Shown piece by piece: positions 7,518-15,396 of a DNA stretch of 15,396 bases (its first letter is position 1; each line of letters opens with the position of its first letter). The notes beneath the pieces are model-generated. The model worked only from the letters and a program-made list of their open reading frames with translations. It was not told the DNA's origin and made no database searches. Location of the stretch: the NCBI GenBank assembly GCA_947173915.1, contig CAMWGZ010000011.1:1-15396 (forward strand). The letters run 5' to 3'. The translations under genes were made by a program, and so were the position numbers. The stretch is from an uncultured Alistipes sp. (GTDB lineage: Bacteria > Bacteroidota > Bacteroidia > Bacteroidales > Rikenellaceae).

Positions 7518-8348
7518 TCAGGCCGATACGCCGAAGTCGCGCAGCGCGTCGTTGAGCGAGGTCTTCTTGTCGGTCGATTCCTTGCGGCGGCCGATGACCA
7601 GCGCGCACGGCACGTTGTATTCGCCGGCGGGGAAGCGTTTGGGGTAGCTGCCCGGGATGACCACGGCCCCGGCCGGAACGTAGCCCTTGTACTCCCGGGG
7701 CGTGTCGCCCGTCACGTCGATGATGTGGGTCGAGCCGGTTATGACCACACCCGCCCCCAGCACCGCCTCGCGGCAGACGTGGGCCCCTTCGACCACGATC
7801 GCCCGCGAACCGATGAAGCAGTCGTCCTCGATGATGACCGGCGCGGCCTGCACCGGTTCGAGCACGCCGCCGATGCCGACTCCGCCGCTCAGGTGGACCC
7901 GGGCACCGATCTGGGCGCACGAACCGACCGTCGCCCAGGTATCGACCATCGTGCCGGGACCGACCCAGGCTCCGATATTGACGTAGGAGGGCATCAGCAC
8001 CGCTCCGGGAGCGATGTAGGCACCGTAGCGGGCGACGGCATGCGGCACGGCCCGCACGCCGAGCGACTCGTAGCCGTGCTTGAGTTCCATCTTGTCGTAC
8101 CACTCCAGTTCGCCGGCGCGCAGAGTCTTCATCTCCTGAATCGGGAAGTAGAGCAGGATCGCCTTCTTGACCCACTCATTGACCCGCCAGAGGCTGCGGG
8201 CGGCATCGACGGGTTCGGCCGCGCGCAGCCGGCCCTTGTCCACCTCCTCGATTACGGTGCGGACGGCCTCGGCGGTGTGCGGCTCCGCGAGCAGCGTGCG
8301 ATCCTGCCACGCCGCCTCGATCAACGGTTGCAATTCATGCTCGATCAT
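7518..8348 (-). CDS. dapD: Tetrahydrodipicolinate N-succinyltransferase
   Basis: A 276-residue cytoplasmic enzyme that uses succinyl-CoA to succinylate 2,3,4,5-tetrahydrodipicolinate, a step of the succinylase branch to diaminopimelate and lysine. Residues about 100-230 form a left-handed beta-helix of hexapeptide repeats (for example VARYGAYIAPGAVLMPSYV, then WVGPGTMVDTWATVG and LSGGVGIGG), diagnostic for DapD; the N-terminal 95 residues are the helical domain. Length is normal. The gene diverges from the prolyl oligopeptidase gene over a 118-base gap with a -7 element in each direction. birA follows after 15 bases. The aspartokinase of the same pathway is 2.4 kb away on the other strand. 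Confidence 0.97.
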   Translation of the reverse strand: MIEHELQPLIEAAWQDRTLLAEPHTAEAVRTVIEEVDKGRLRAAEPVDAARSLWRVNEWVKKAILLYFPIQEMKTLRAGELEWYDKMELKHGYESLGVRAVPHAVARYGAYIAPGAVLMPSYVNIGAWVGPGTMVDTWATVGSCAQIGARVHLSGGVGIGGVLEPVQAAPVIIEDDCFIGSRAIVVEGAHVCREAVLGAGVVITGSTHIIDVTGDTPREYKGYVPAGAVVIPGSYPKRFPAGEYNVPCALVIGRRKESTDKKTSLNDALRDFGVSA

Positions 8349-8376
8349 CTCTTCGTTCGTTTTTCGTTTCGGGTTT

Positions 8377-8384
8377 CAAAGTTA
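8377..8384 (-). promoter_or_regulatory. -7 element for dapD-birA
   Basis: The complement reads TAACTTTG, a match to TAnnTTTG, 28 bases before the dapD ATG. No clear TTTG was found about 20 bases upstream, so the -33 half is weak. Confidence 0.6.
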
Positions 8385-8426
8385 TAAAAATTTCGTTCCC
8401 GGAGCCGGAGTGTGCGAACTTTTTCC

Positions 8427-8434
8427 TACATTTG
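8427..8434 (+). promoter_or_regulatory. -7 element for the prolyl oligopeptidase gene
   Basis: TACATTTG matches TAnnTTTG and lies 32 bases before the ATG at 8467. A good -33 TTTG at the right distance is not seen. It supports the chosen start over any upstream in-frame ATG, which would lie inside dapD. Confidence 0.62.
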
Positions 8435-8466
8435 TGATTCTGAATAACAACAAACTCGAATCATTC

Positions 8467-10602
<2,136 letters not shown>

Positions 10603-10619
10603 CGGGTGCCCCGCGCCGC

Positions 10620-10665
10620 CATTCCCTCCCCTCGCCGGCCCTGAGGCCGGCGGGCGGAGGGAATG
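10620..10665 (+). terminator. Long GC-rich hairpin between prolyl oligopeptidase and aspartokinase genes
   Basis: CATTCCCTCC (10620-10629) pairs with GGAGGGAATG (10656-10665), and inside it CGCCGGCC pairs with GGCCGGCG around a CTGA loop, giving a nearly continuous 21-bp stem with one mismatch and one wobble. No T tract follows. It may be a factor-dependent terminator, an attenuator or an mRNA 3' stabiliser. Confidence 0.5.
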
Positions 10666-10688
10666 CGGTTCCGGAGCATCTCGTTCGC

Positions 10689-10709
10689 CCGGCCGGTTTT
10701 CGCGGCCGG
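10689..10709 (+). other. Second GC-rich hairpin upstream of the aspartokinase gene
   Basis: CCGGCCG and CGGCCGG form a 7-bp stem around the loop GTTTTCG, ending 25 bases before the aspartokinase ATG. It could affect ribosome access or transcript processing; no Bacteroidetes promoter was found between it and the previous gene. Confidence 0.4.
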
Positions 10710-10734
10710 ATCCCGGACAAACCGATTCGCCATC

Positions 10735-11991
10735 ATGAAAGTCTATAAATTCGGCGGAGCCTCGGTCCGCAATGCGGACGGTGTGCGCAACCTGCTCAAG
10801 ATCATCGGCGACGAGCAGGACCTTTTCATCATCGTCTCGGCGATGGGCAAAACCACCAACGCGCTGGAGCGGGTCTTCGCGGGGTTGCAGCGGGAGGACC
10901 GTCGCGCCGCGCAGGAGGAGATCGACGCGCTGCGCGGCTACCATGCCGCGATCATCGACGAACTGTTCGGCCGGCCGACCCGCCTGGAGCGGATCGAGCG
11001 CCTCTTCGGCGAGCTGGAGACGATCGCCGCCGAAACCCGCTACCGGCCTGAAGAGGCCGAACTATGGTACGATGCGATCGTCGCCTTCGGCGAGCTGATC
11101 TCGACGACGATCATTTCGGAGTACCTCGCCGCACGCGGGGTGGAGAACTGCTGGCTCGACATGCGCCGCTGCCTGCTTACCGAGCAGCGTCACAAGGACG
11201 CGACGGTCGATATCGCCGCGTCGGCCCCCCGGCTGCGCGAGGAGATGGCCCGCTCCTCGGCCCGGATCTTCGTCGGGCAGGGATTCATCGGCTCCGCACC
11301 CGACGGCACGACCACCACGCTGGGGCGCGAGGGTTCCGACTATTCGGCGGCGGTGGCAGCCAACATTCTCGGTGCCGAGTCCATGTCGGTGTGGAAAGAT
11401 GTGGACGGCGTGCTGAATGCCGATCCCAAGATCTTTCCCGATGCCGTGCAGATCGCCGAGCTGAACTACCTCGACACCATCGAACTGGCCTACAGCGGTG
11501 CGCAGATCATCCACCCGAAGACGATCAAGCCGTTGCAGAACAAGAACATTCCGCTCTACGTGCGCCCCTTCGGCGACAAGCGCAAGCCGGGCACCGTGAT
11601 CCGCAGCGTGTCGGCTCCCGTCGAGGTGCCGATCCTGATCCTCAAGAAGGACCAGATGCTGCTTACGGTGCGGTCGCGGGACTTCTCGTTCGTGCTCGAG
11701 GAGCGGTTCGCCACGATCTTCTCCCTGCTCGAAAGCCACCGCATCAAGGTCAATCTGGTGCACAATTCGGCGGTCAATCTGAGCCTTTGCGCCGACGATT
11801 CGTGGCATATCGACGAGGCGATCCGGGCGTTGCGCCGCGAGCGGTTCGACGTGATGAAGGTCGATAACATGGAGCTGCTCACGATTCGCGGCTATAACGA
11901 TGCGCTGCTGGAGCGTTATGCCCGGGGACCTTCGGTCTTCATCCTGCAGAGCACCCAATCGACGGCCCGCATCGTGCGCAAGCGGCAGTGA
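10735..11991 (+). CDS. lysC: Aspartokinase (monofunctional)
   Basis: A 418-residue cytoplasmic enzyme that phosphorylates aspartate, the first step toward lysine/diaminopimelate, threonine and methionine. The kinase domain (about 1-285) opens with VYKFGGAS (the KFGG loop, K5-G8) and holds TTLGREGSDYSA (197-202 region, nucleotide/aspartate binding) and WKDVDGVLNADPKI. The remaining 130 residues fit the tandem ACT regulatory domains of the feedback-sensitive type. There is no homoserine dehydrogenase fusion. The ATG used matches the family start; an in-frame ATG 72 bases upstream falls in the GC-rich hairpin and would add an unrelated arginine-rich tail. The symbol is by family; which of the aspartokinase isoforms it is, and which amino acid inhibits it, cannot be told here. 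Confidence 0.93.
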   Translation: MKVYKFGGASVRNADGVRNLLKIIGDEQDLFIIVSAMGKTTNALERVFAGLQREDRRAAQEEIDALRGYHAAIIDELFGRPTRLERIERLFGELETIAAETRYRPEEAELWYDAIVAFGELISTTIISEYLAARGVENCWLDMRRCLLTEQRHKDATVDIAASAPRLREEMARSSARIFVGQGFIGSAPDGTTTTLGREGSDYSAAVAANILGAESMSVWKDVDGVLNADPKIFPDAVQIAELNYLDTIELAYSGAQIIHPKTIKPLQNKNIPLYVRPFGDKRKPGTVIRSVSAPVEVPILILKKDQMLLTVRSRDFSFVLEERFATIFSLLESHRIKVNLVHNSAVNLSLCADDSWHIDEAIRALRRERFDVMKVDNMELLTIRGYNDALLERYARGPSVFILQSTQSTARIVRKRQ

Positions 11992-12024
11992 TCCTGCGTC
12001 GCATGCGGTGCATGCCATAATGTA

Positions 12025-12056
12025 CGAAGGCCCCGATCGGAAGATCGGGGCCTTCG
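12025..12056. terminator. Perfect 14-bp hairpin between convergent genes
   Basis: CGAAGGCCCCGATC pairs perfectly with GATCGGGGCCTTCG around a GGAA loop, between the ends of the aspartokinase and receptor genes. No T tract follows in either direction, yet position and strength suggest a shared bidirectional terminator. A small GCATGC-GGT-GCATGC inverted repeat lies just left of it (12001-12015). Confidence 0.65.
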
Positions 12057-12076
12057 GCATTCATGCGGCCGGCGGA

Positions 12077-14389
12077 TCAGAAGCTGATCTTCGCGCCGAC
12101 GAACCAGCTGCGCGGCAGCGAGGGACCGTAGATGTAGCCCGAGTCGCGGTCGGCGCCCTGGTCGAAGTCTTTCTGGTAGGCGTTGAAGATGTTCTGCACA
12201 CCGGCGTGCAACTGGAGCACCACCGCCTTGTGGATCGGAATGTCGTAAGCGACCTTGAGGTTGAGATCGAAGAAGCGCGGGGTCATTACCGCCCGATCGA
12301 CCGGAGTTCCCGAGCCGGCCATGTGCTGCACGAGCATGCGGCCCGAGTAGGTGCCCGTGATCGCCGCCGAAAGACGCTGCACGGGAGTCAGCTCGGCCGT
12401 CAGGTAACCGTAGGTGTTGGGCGTGCGGAACATTTTGCGCGTGGGAGGCACCTCCTCGTCCTCGCTCCACTGCTCGGGCTTCTTGTAGCGGCTCTGCTGG
12501 AGCGTGATGCCCGCCTGGAGTTCGAACCAGCGGGTAAAGCCCGCTTTGGCCTCGACGTTGATGCCCATCACATGGGCACCCGAGCCGTTGTAGCGTTCCT
12601 TGATCGTGCTGCCGTCGGGTCCTTGGTCGGGGAGCGTGCGCAGGGCGAATACGTGGTCGAGCGTGGTGTAGAATCCTTCGACGAGCAGGTTGGTCTCGAC
12701 CTTGCCGAAGCGCCGGGAGAGGTCGGCCGAGAGGCTGACGCTGTGGGAGCGCTCTTCGCGCAAGTCGTCGGCCAGGCGGATGCGGACCCGTTCGCCTCCG
12801 ACGATGGAGATGTGCATGTCCTCGTCGAAGGCCTGCGGCGCGCGGAAGCCGCTCGAATAGCTCAGGCGCAGGCTCATCCCCTCTGCGGGGTTGTAGCGCA
12901 GGTTGGCGCGCGGGCTGAAGATCACGTGATCGACCAGGTTGTGCTTGTCCAGACGGCCGCCGATGAGCAGCGACCAATGGTCGTTCCTCCATTCGTTCTG
13001 GAGGTAGGCGCTGGCGATGTGGACCTTCTGCCGGGTATTCATGTCGTAGCCGAGCGATCGGTCGTCCAGCGAGTTGTAGTTGTACTCCACGCCGACGGTC
13101 AGGTCGGCCGGCAGGAACCAGAGCCGCTCGAAGGAGTGGATGTAGTGGGCACCGGTCGCCACCGTGAGGTCCTGCGTGCGGCCGTAGGCATCGGGGTCCT
13201 GATAGGAGCCGTAATAGCTCTTGCGGCCCGTGTGCTGGAACGAGGCGTAGGCATTGACCCGGTTGGAGAAGTCGGCCGACGAGAGGTCGAACGACAGGCT
13301 GCCGGCGTTGATGTTGTGATCGACCTGTTCGGCGATCATCGCCTCGTGCGGCGGCAGGTCGAGGCGGTCGCCGCCCCGACGGTGCTCCATGACCGTGTTG
13401 TACTGAAGCGTGATGCGCGAGTAGGCGCTGGTGCGGTAGAACGAGCGCAGGCCCAGCGACTGTGATTCGAGCAGGGGGATCTCGGTAAATCCGTCGCCGT
13501 CGTGGTCGTAGCCCGAACGGTGGCGGCTCTGGCCGAAGACGTAGAGTCCCGTCTTGCGGTTGTCGGTCAGGCTCGAGGCGTTGGCCGAGGTCACGTTGTC
13601 GAAGCTGCCGCTGCATCCGATCGAGGTAATCGTATGGCTCGCCTCGGCGCTGTTGCGGTCGGGGTCTTTGGTGATGATGTTGATCGTGCCGCCGATGGCC
13701 GAGGCACCGAAGAGGGCCGAGCCGCCGCCGCGCATGACTTCGACGCGGTCGATCATGCCGGCCGGGATCTGTTCGAGTCCATATACTCCCGTCAGGGCCG
13801 AGAAGACGGGATGGGAGTCGATCAGGATCTGCGAGTAGTGGCCGTCGAGTCCGTTGATCCGCACCTGCATGAATCCGCAGTTCTGGCAGTCGTCCTCGAC
13901 CCGAACGCCCGGCTGGAAGCCGAGTCCCTGGGCCAGGCAGGCCGAGTTAGTGTTGTCGAAGAGCTTGCGGTCGAGGACATTGACCAGCGCCGGTGCCGTC
14001 TTGCGGGTGGTTTCGCTGCGGCTGGCCGAGACGACCACGTCGTCCAGCGTGATGCGGCTTTCGCGTATTTCGAAGTTGAGTTCGGCCGTCTGTCCCGCCT
14101 TGACGGTGGTTTCGAGGCGCTGGGGATCGTAGCCGAGCGATTTGGCCTCGAGGGCAATCGTTCCTACGGGCAGGTGCTTGAGGAAGTAGTGGCCGGTGGC
14201 ATCGGTGGTGGTGCCTATCGTGGTGCCGGGCACCGTAATGGTCGCGTAGGGGAGGTGTTCGCCCGTTTCGGCATCGACCACATGGCCGTAGAGGTGGGCT
14301 TCGCTATCCGGTGCGGGGGTAATTTCGTCGGCCGGGAGCAGGGTGGTATGGAGCAGGCACAGCAGTGCCGCGAGGATGATCTTCTTCAT
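12077..14389 (-). CDS. TonB-dependent outer-membrane receptor with CxxC plug
   Basis: A 770-residue receptor for active uptake of a ligand across the outer membrane with energy from TonB/ExbBD. Residues 1-20 are a signal peptide (cut before DEITPAP). Residues 31-110 form a carboxypeptidase-regulatory-like domain (HLYGHVVDAETGEHLPYATI). LDDVVVSAS (115-123) is the TonB-box region. The plug spans about 125-245 and includes the paired cysteines C168 and C171 (CQNCGFMQVRINGLDG), ILIDSHPVFS and RVEVMRGGGSALFGASAIGG. The 22-strand barrel follows and ends YIYGPSLPRSWFVGAKISF with the terminal Phe needed for barrel insertion. There is no SusD partner, so a glycan role is unlikely; a metal, heme, siderophore or cofactor ligand is more likely. 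The CxxC in the plug and the Cys/His-rich small protein encoded upstream hint at a transition metal, but this is inference. Confidence 0.93.
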   Translation of the reverse strand: MKKIILAALLCLLHTTLLPADEITPAPDSEAHLYGHVVDAETGEHLPYATITVPGTTIGTTTDATGHYFLKHLPVGTIALEAKSLGYDPQRLETTVKAGQTAELNFEIRESRITLDDVVVSASRSETTRKTAPALVNVLDRKLFDNTNSACLAQGLGFQPGVRVEDDCQNCGFMQVRINGLDGHYSQILIDSHPVFSALTGVYGLEQIPAGMIDRVEVMRGGGSALFGASAIGGTINIITKDPDRNSAEASHTITSIGCSGSFDNVTSANASSLTDNRKTGLYVFGQSRHRSGYDHDGDGFTEIPLLESQSLGLRSFYRTSAYSRITLQYNTVMEHRRGGDRLDLPPHEAMIAEQVDHNINAGSLSFDLSSADFSNRVNAYASFQHTGRKSYYGSYQDPDAYGRTQDLTVATGAHYIHSFERLWFLPADLTVGVEYNYNSLDDRSLGYDMNTRQKVHIASAYLQNEWRNDHWSLLIGGRLDKHNLVDHVIFSPRANLRYNPAEGMSLRLSYSSGFRAPQAFDEDMHISIVGGERVRIRLADDLREERSHSVSLSADLSRRFGKVETNLLVEGFYTTLDHVFALRTLPDQGPDGSTIKERYNGSGAHVMGINVEAKAGFTRWFELQAGITLQQSRYKKPEQWSEDEEVPPTRKMFRTPNTYGYLTAELTPVQRLSAAITGTYSGRMLVQHMAGSGTPVDRAVMTPRFFDLNLKVAYDIPIHKAVVLQLHAGVQNIFNAYQKDFDQGADRDSGYIYGPSLPRSWFVGAKISF

Positions 14390-14473
14390 CTTGGTGGTGG
14401 GGTTTTATGAGGTATGTGAATAATGGAATGGCCGCGCCTGTCGGTTGCCGGGAGTCGGCGGCATGCACGGAAT

Positions 14474-14498
14474 ACGACCGGGAAAAGGAGCCGGTCGT
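14474..14498 (-). other. Hairpin in the leader between the small membrane protein and receptor genes
   Basis: ACGACCGG and CCGGTCGT form an 8-bp stem with a 9-base loop in the 119-base gap. No T tract and no promoter-like element was found in this gap, so the receptor is probably read from the upstream promoter; the hairpin may adjust expression of the second gene. Confidence 0.35.
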
Positions 14499-14508
14499 GA
14501 AGACGGTT

Positions 14509-14838
14509 CTATGCGGCGGCGGGAGGGGCGCGGAACGAGCGCGCGTGGAAGCGGAGCACCTCCGGCGTGTAGGCGTAGCGGGGTACGATCGTGAGCAGCA
14601 GCCGGAATTCGCAGGTCAGCATCCCCGGCGAGGCGGGGAGGCAGGAGAAGAACTGGAAGTGGCAGAGCGGGCAGTCGTCGTTCAGGTCCGAGAGCGGACT
14701 CTCCTGCGTCGAGCGGGCGAACGAGCGATAGTACTCCTCGGAGTGGGTGTGGAGGCTTTTGCCCGTGAAGGCGGCCAGCAGCACGATGAAGGTCATCCAT
14801 GCGCCGAAGATGCGTAGGTATCGTCTGCCGAGTCTCAT
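14509..14838 (-). CDS. Small Cys/His membrane protein, unknown function
   Basis: A 109-residue protein from the ATG; an in-frame TTG 42 bases upstream is open but lies in the greA terminator, so it is unlikely. Residues about 11-26 (FGAWMTFIVLLAAFTG) form a membrane segment or uncleaved signal, followed by LHTHSEEYY, then DDCPLCHFQFFSC (a CPxC motif with a following His, and a third Cys), and a second hydrophobic stretch near MLTCEFRLLLTIV. The C-terminus is arginine-rich. I do not recognise a named family; the layout recalls short Bacteroidetes or DUF2946-like proteins with CPxC found near TonB-dependent receptors. It is transcribed with the receptor, which carries a CxxC in its plug. Inference: metal binding or handling at the inner membrane. 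The protein has high GC and normal codon use for the region. Confidence 0.65.
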   Translation of the reverse strand: MRLGRRYLRIFGAWMTFIVLLAAFTGKSLHTHSEEYYRSFARSTQESPLSDLNDDCPLCHFQFFSCLPASPGMLTCEFRLLLTIVPRYAYTPEVLRFHARSFRAPPAAA

Positions 14839-14846
14839 TTCCGGCG

Positions 14847-14854
14847 CAAAAATA
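14847..14854 (-). promoter_or_regulatory. -7 element for the small membrane protein-receptor unit
   Basis: The complement reads TATTTTTG, matching TAnnTTTG, only 8 bases before the ATG at 14838. It sits directly after the T tract of the greA terminator. TTG triplets 18 or 23 bases upstream, within the terminator hairpin, could serve as -33. The very short leader makes it less certain. Confidence 0.5.
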
Positions 14855-14857
14855 ATC

Positions 14858-14882
14858 AAAAAAAGGTTGTCGCAAGACAACC
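14858..14882 (-). terminator. Intrinsic terminator of greA
   Basis: On the minus strand GGTTGTC-TTGC-GACAACC (7-bp perfect stem, 4-base loop) is followed by seven T residues. It lies 48 bases beyond the greA stop. The 14883-14930 stretch before it shows nothing else. Confidence 0.88.
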
Positions 14883-14930
14883 TCCGAAAAATATGATATG
14901 TATGTGCCTCCGCGGTGCCCGCGACCGGAA

Positions 14931-15396
14931 TCAGATGTTGATGTCGAGGATCTCGAACTCCATCGTACCGGCCGGGACGGTAACCTCCACACGATCGCCC
15001 TTCTTGTGGCCCAGCAGGGCTTTGGCGATGGGGGTTCCGATGGCCAGCTTGCCTTCGCGCAGGTTGGCCTCGTGTTCGGCGACGATGGTATATACCACTT
15101 CTTTTTTGGTCTTGTGGTTGAGGAGCGTTACCCGACTCAGAATCTGCACCTTGCTTTTGTCGATCTTCGATTCGTCGATGATGCGTGCGTTGGCGATGGT
15201 GTCCTCGAGCTTGGCGATGCGCATTTCGAGCAGCCCCTGGGCTTCCCGGGCGGCATCGTATTCGGCATTCTCGGACAAATCGCCTTTGTCGCGGGCTTCG
15301 GCGATGGCTGCTGATATGCGGGGAAGTTCCACCGAACGCATGTGGTCGAGTTCTTCTTTGAGTTTCTTGTAACCCTCGTCCGTCAGATAAATAATC
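14931..15396 (-). CDS. greA: Transcription elongation factor GreA (5' end off window)
   Basis: 154 residues are visible, starting in IIYLTDEGYKKLKEEL; the first three or four residues lie beyond the right edge (the family is about 158 long). GreA enters the RNA polymerase secondary channel and triggers cleavage of backtracked RNA. The N-terminal coiled-coil hairpin carries the acidic tip, seen as RDKGDLSENAEYDAAREAQ; the C-terminal FKBP-like domain includes GTPIAKALLGHKKGD and ends TVPAGTMEFEILDINI. An internal ATG at 15341 would cut off the first part of the coiled coil and is not the true start. A strong terminator follows, separating it from the small membrane protein gene. Confidence 0.95.
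   Translation of the reverse strand, partial: IIYLTDEGYKKLKEELDHMRSVELPRISAAIAEARDKGDLSENAEYDAAREAQGLLEMRIAKLEDTIANARIIDESKIDKSKVQILSRVTLLNHKTKKEVVYTIVAEHEANLREGKLAIGTPIAKALLGHKKGDRVEVTVPAGTMEFEILDINI

Noticed and set aside
6282..8387. Long plus-strand open frame (about 701 codons) across gcvH, birA and dapD
   Set aside because: It spans three well-recognised genes and their gaps on the other strand and shows no motif.
10663..10734. In-frame 24-codon N-terminal extension of aspartokinase
   Set aside because: The family begins at MKVYKFGG; the extension is encoded by the hairpin region.
11900..13616. Long open frames on both strands over the receptor gene
   Set aside because: They lie in other frames of a receptor with clear plug and barrel motifs.
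15339..15341. ATG as the greA start
   Set aside because: The frame stays open to the right edge and encodes the expected GreA N-terminus (YLTDEGYKKLKEEL).

Overview
The window looks like chromosomal DNA of a GC-rich member of the Bacteroidetes, most probably Rikenellaceae and Alistipes-like. Evidence: several promoters fit the Bacteroidetes -7 consensus TAnnTTTG instead of an E. coli -10; there is a TonB-dependent receptor with an N-terminal carboxypeptidase-regulatory-like domain and a CxxC plug; an outer-membrane protein ends in a barrel type common in this phylum; and starts are not marked by strong Shine-Dalgarno sequences. Genus-level placement is inference from GC content and gene style, not from a search.

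Layout, left to right. 1-3289 (minus): a gene for a SUI1/YciH-type initiation factor overlaps by 4 bases (ATGA) a large exported protein that combines a HExxH metallopeptidase-like domain, a beta-propeller and an outer-membrane barrel; its C-terminus runs off the left edge. 3400-4485 (plus): a DUF4435 protein with Toprim-type acidic motifs, behind a good Bacteroidetes promoter and a 16-bp palindrome. 4671-5147 (minus): a GNAT acetyltransferase in a short AT-rich island that looks recently acquired. 5256-6638 (minus): gcvH and mdh, closed by a strong intrinsic terminator. 6750-8348 (minus): dapD and birA, 15 bases apart. 8467-10602 (plus): a lipoprotein prolyl oligopeptidase, diverging from dapD. 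10735-11991 (plus): aspartokinase, preceded by two GC-rich hairpins and converging on the next block. 12077-14838 (minus): a small CPxC membrane protein followed by a TonB-dependent receptor. 14858-15396 (minus): greA with its terminator; the N-terminal few residues are off the right edge.

Functional themes. Aspartokinase and DapD are two steps of the aspartate/diaminopimelate route to lysine and peptidoglycan and sit on either side of the prolyl oligopeptidase gene. BirA (biotin attachment) lies next to GcvH (a lipoylated carrier), followed by malate dehydrogenase: central metabolism and cofactor attachment. The cell-envelope genes (peptidase-propeller-barrel protein, peptidase lipoprotein, small Cys/His membrane protein, receptor) concern the outer membrane and periplasm. 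Most of the window is ordinary housekeeping content; the parts most worth a second look are the chimeric envelope protein, the solitary DUF4435 protein related to the AriB effector class, and the Cys/His-rich small protein paired with a CxxC-plug receptor. No rRNA, tRNA, CRISPR array or insertion sequence was seen.
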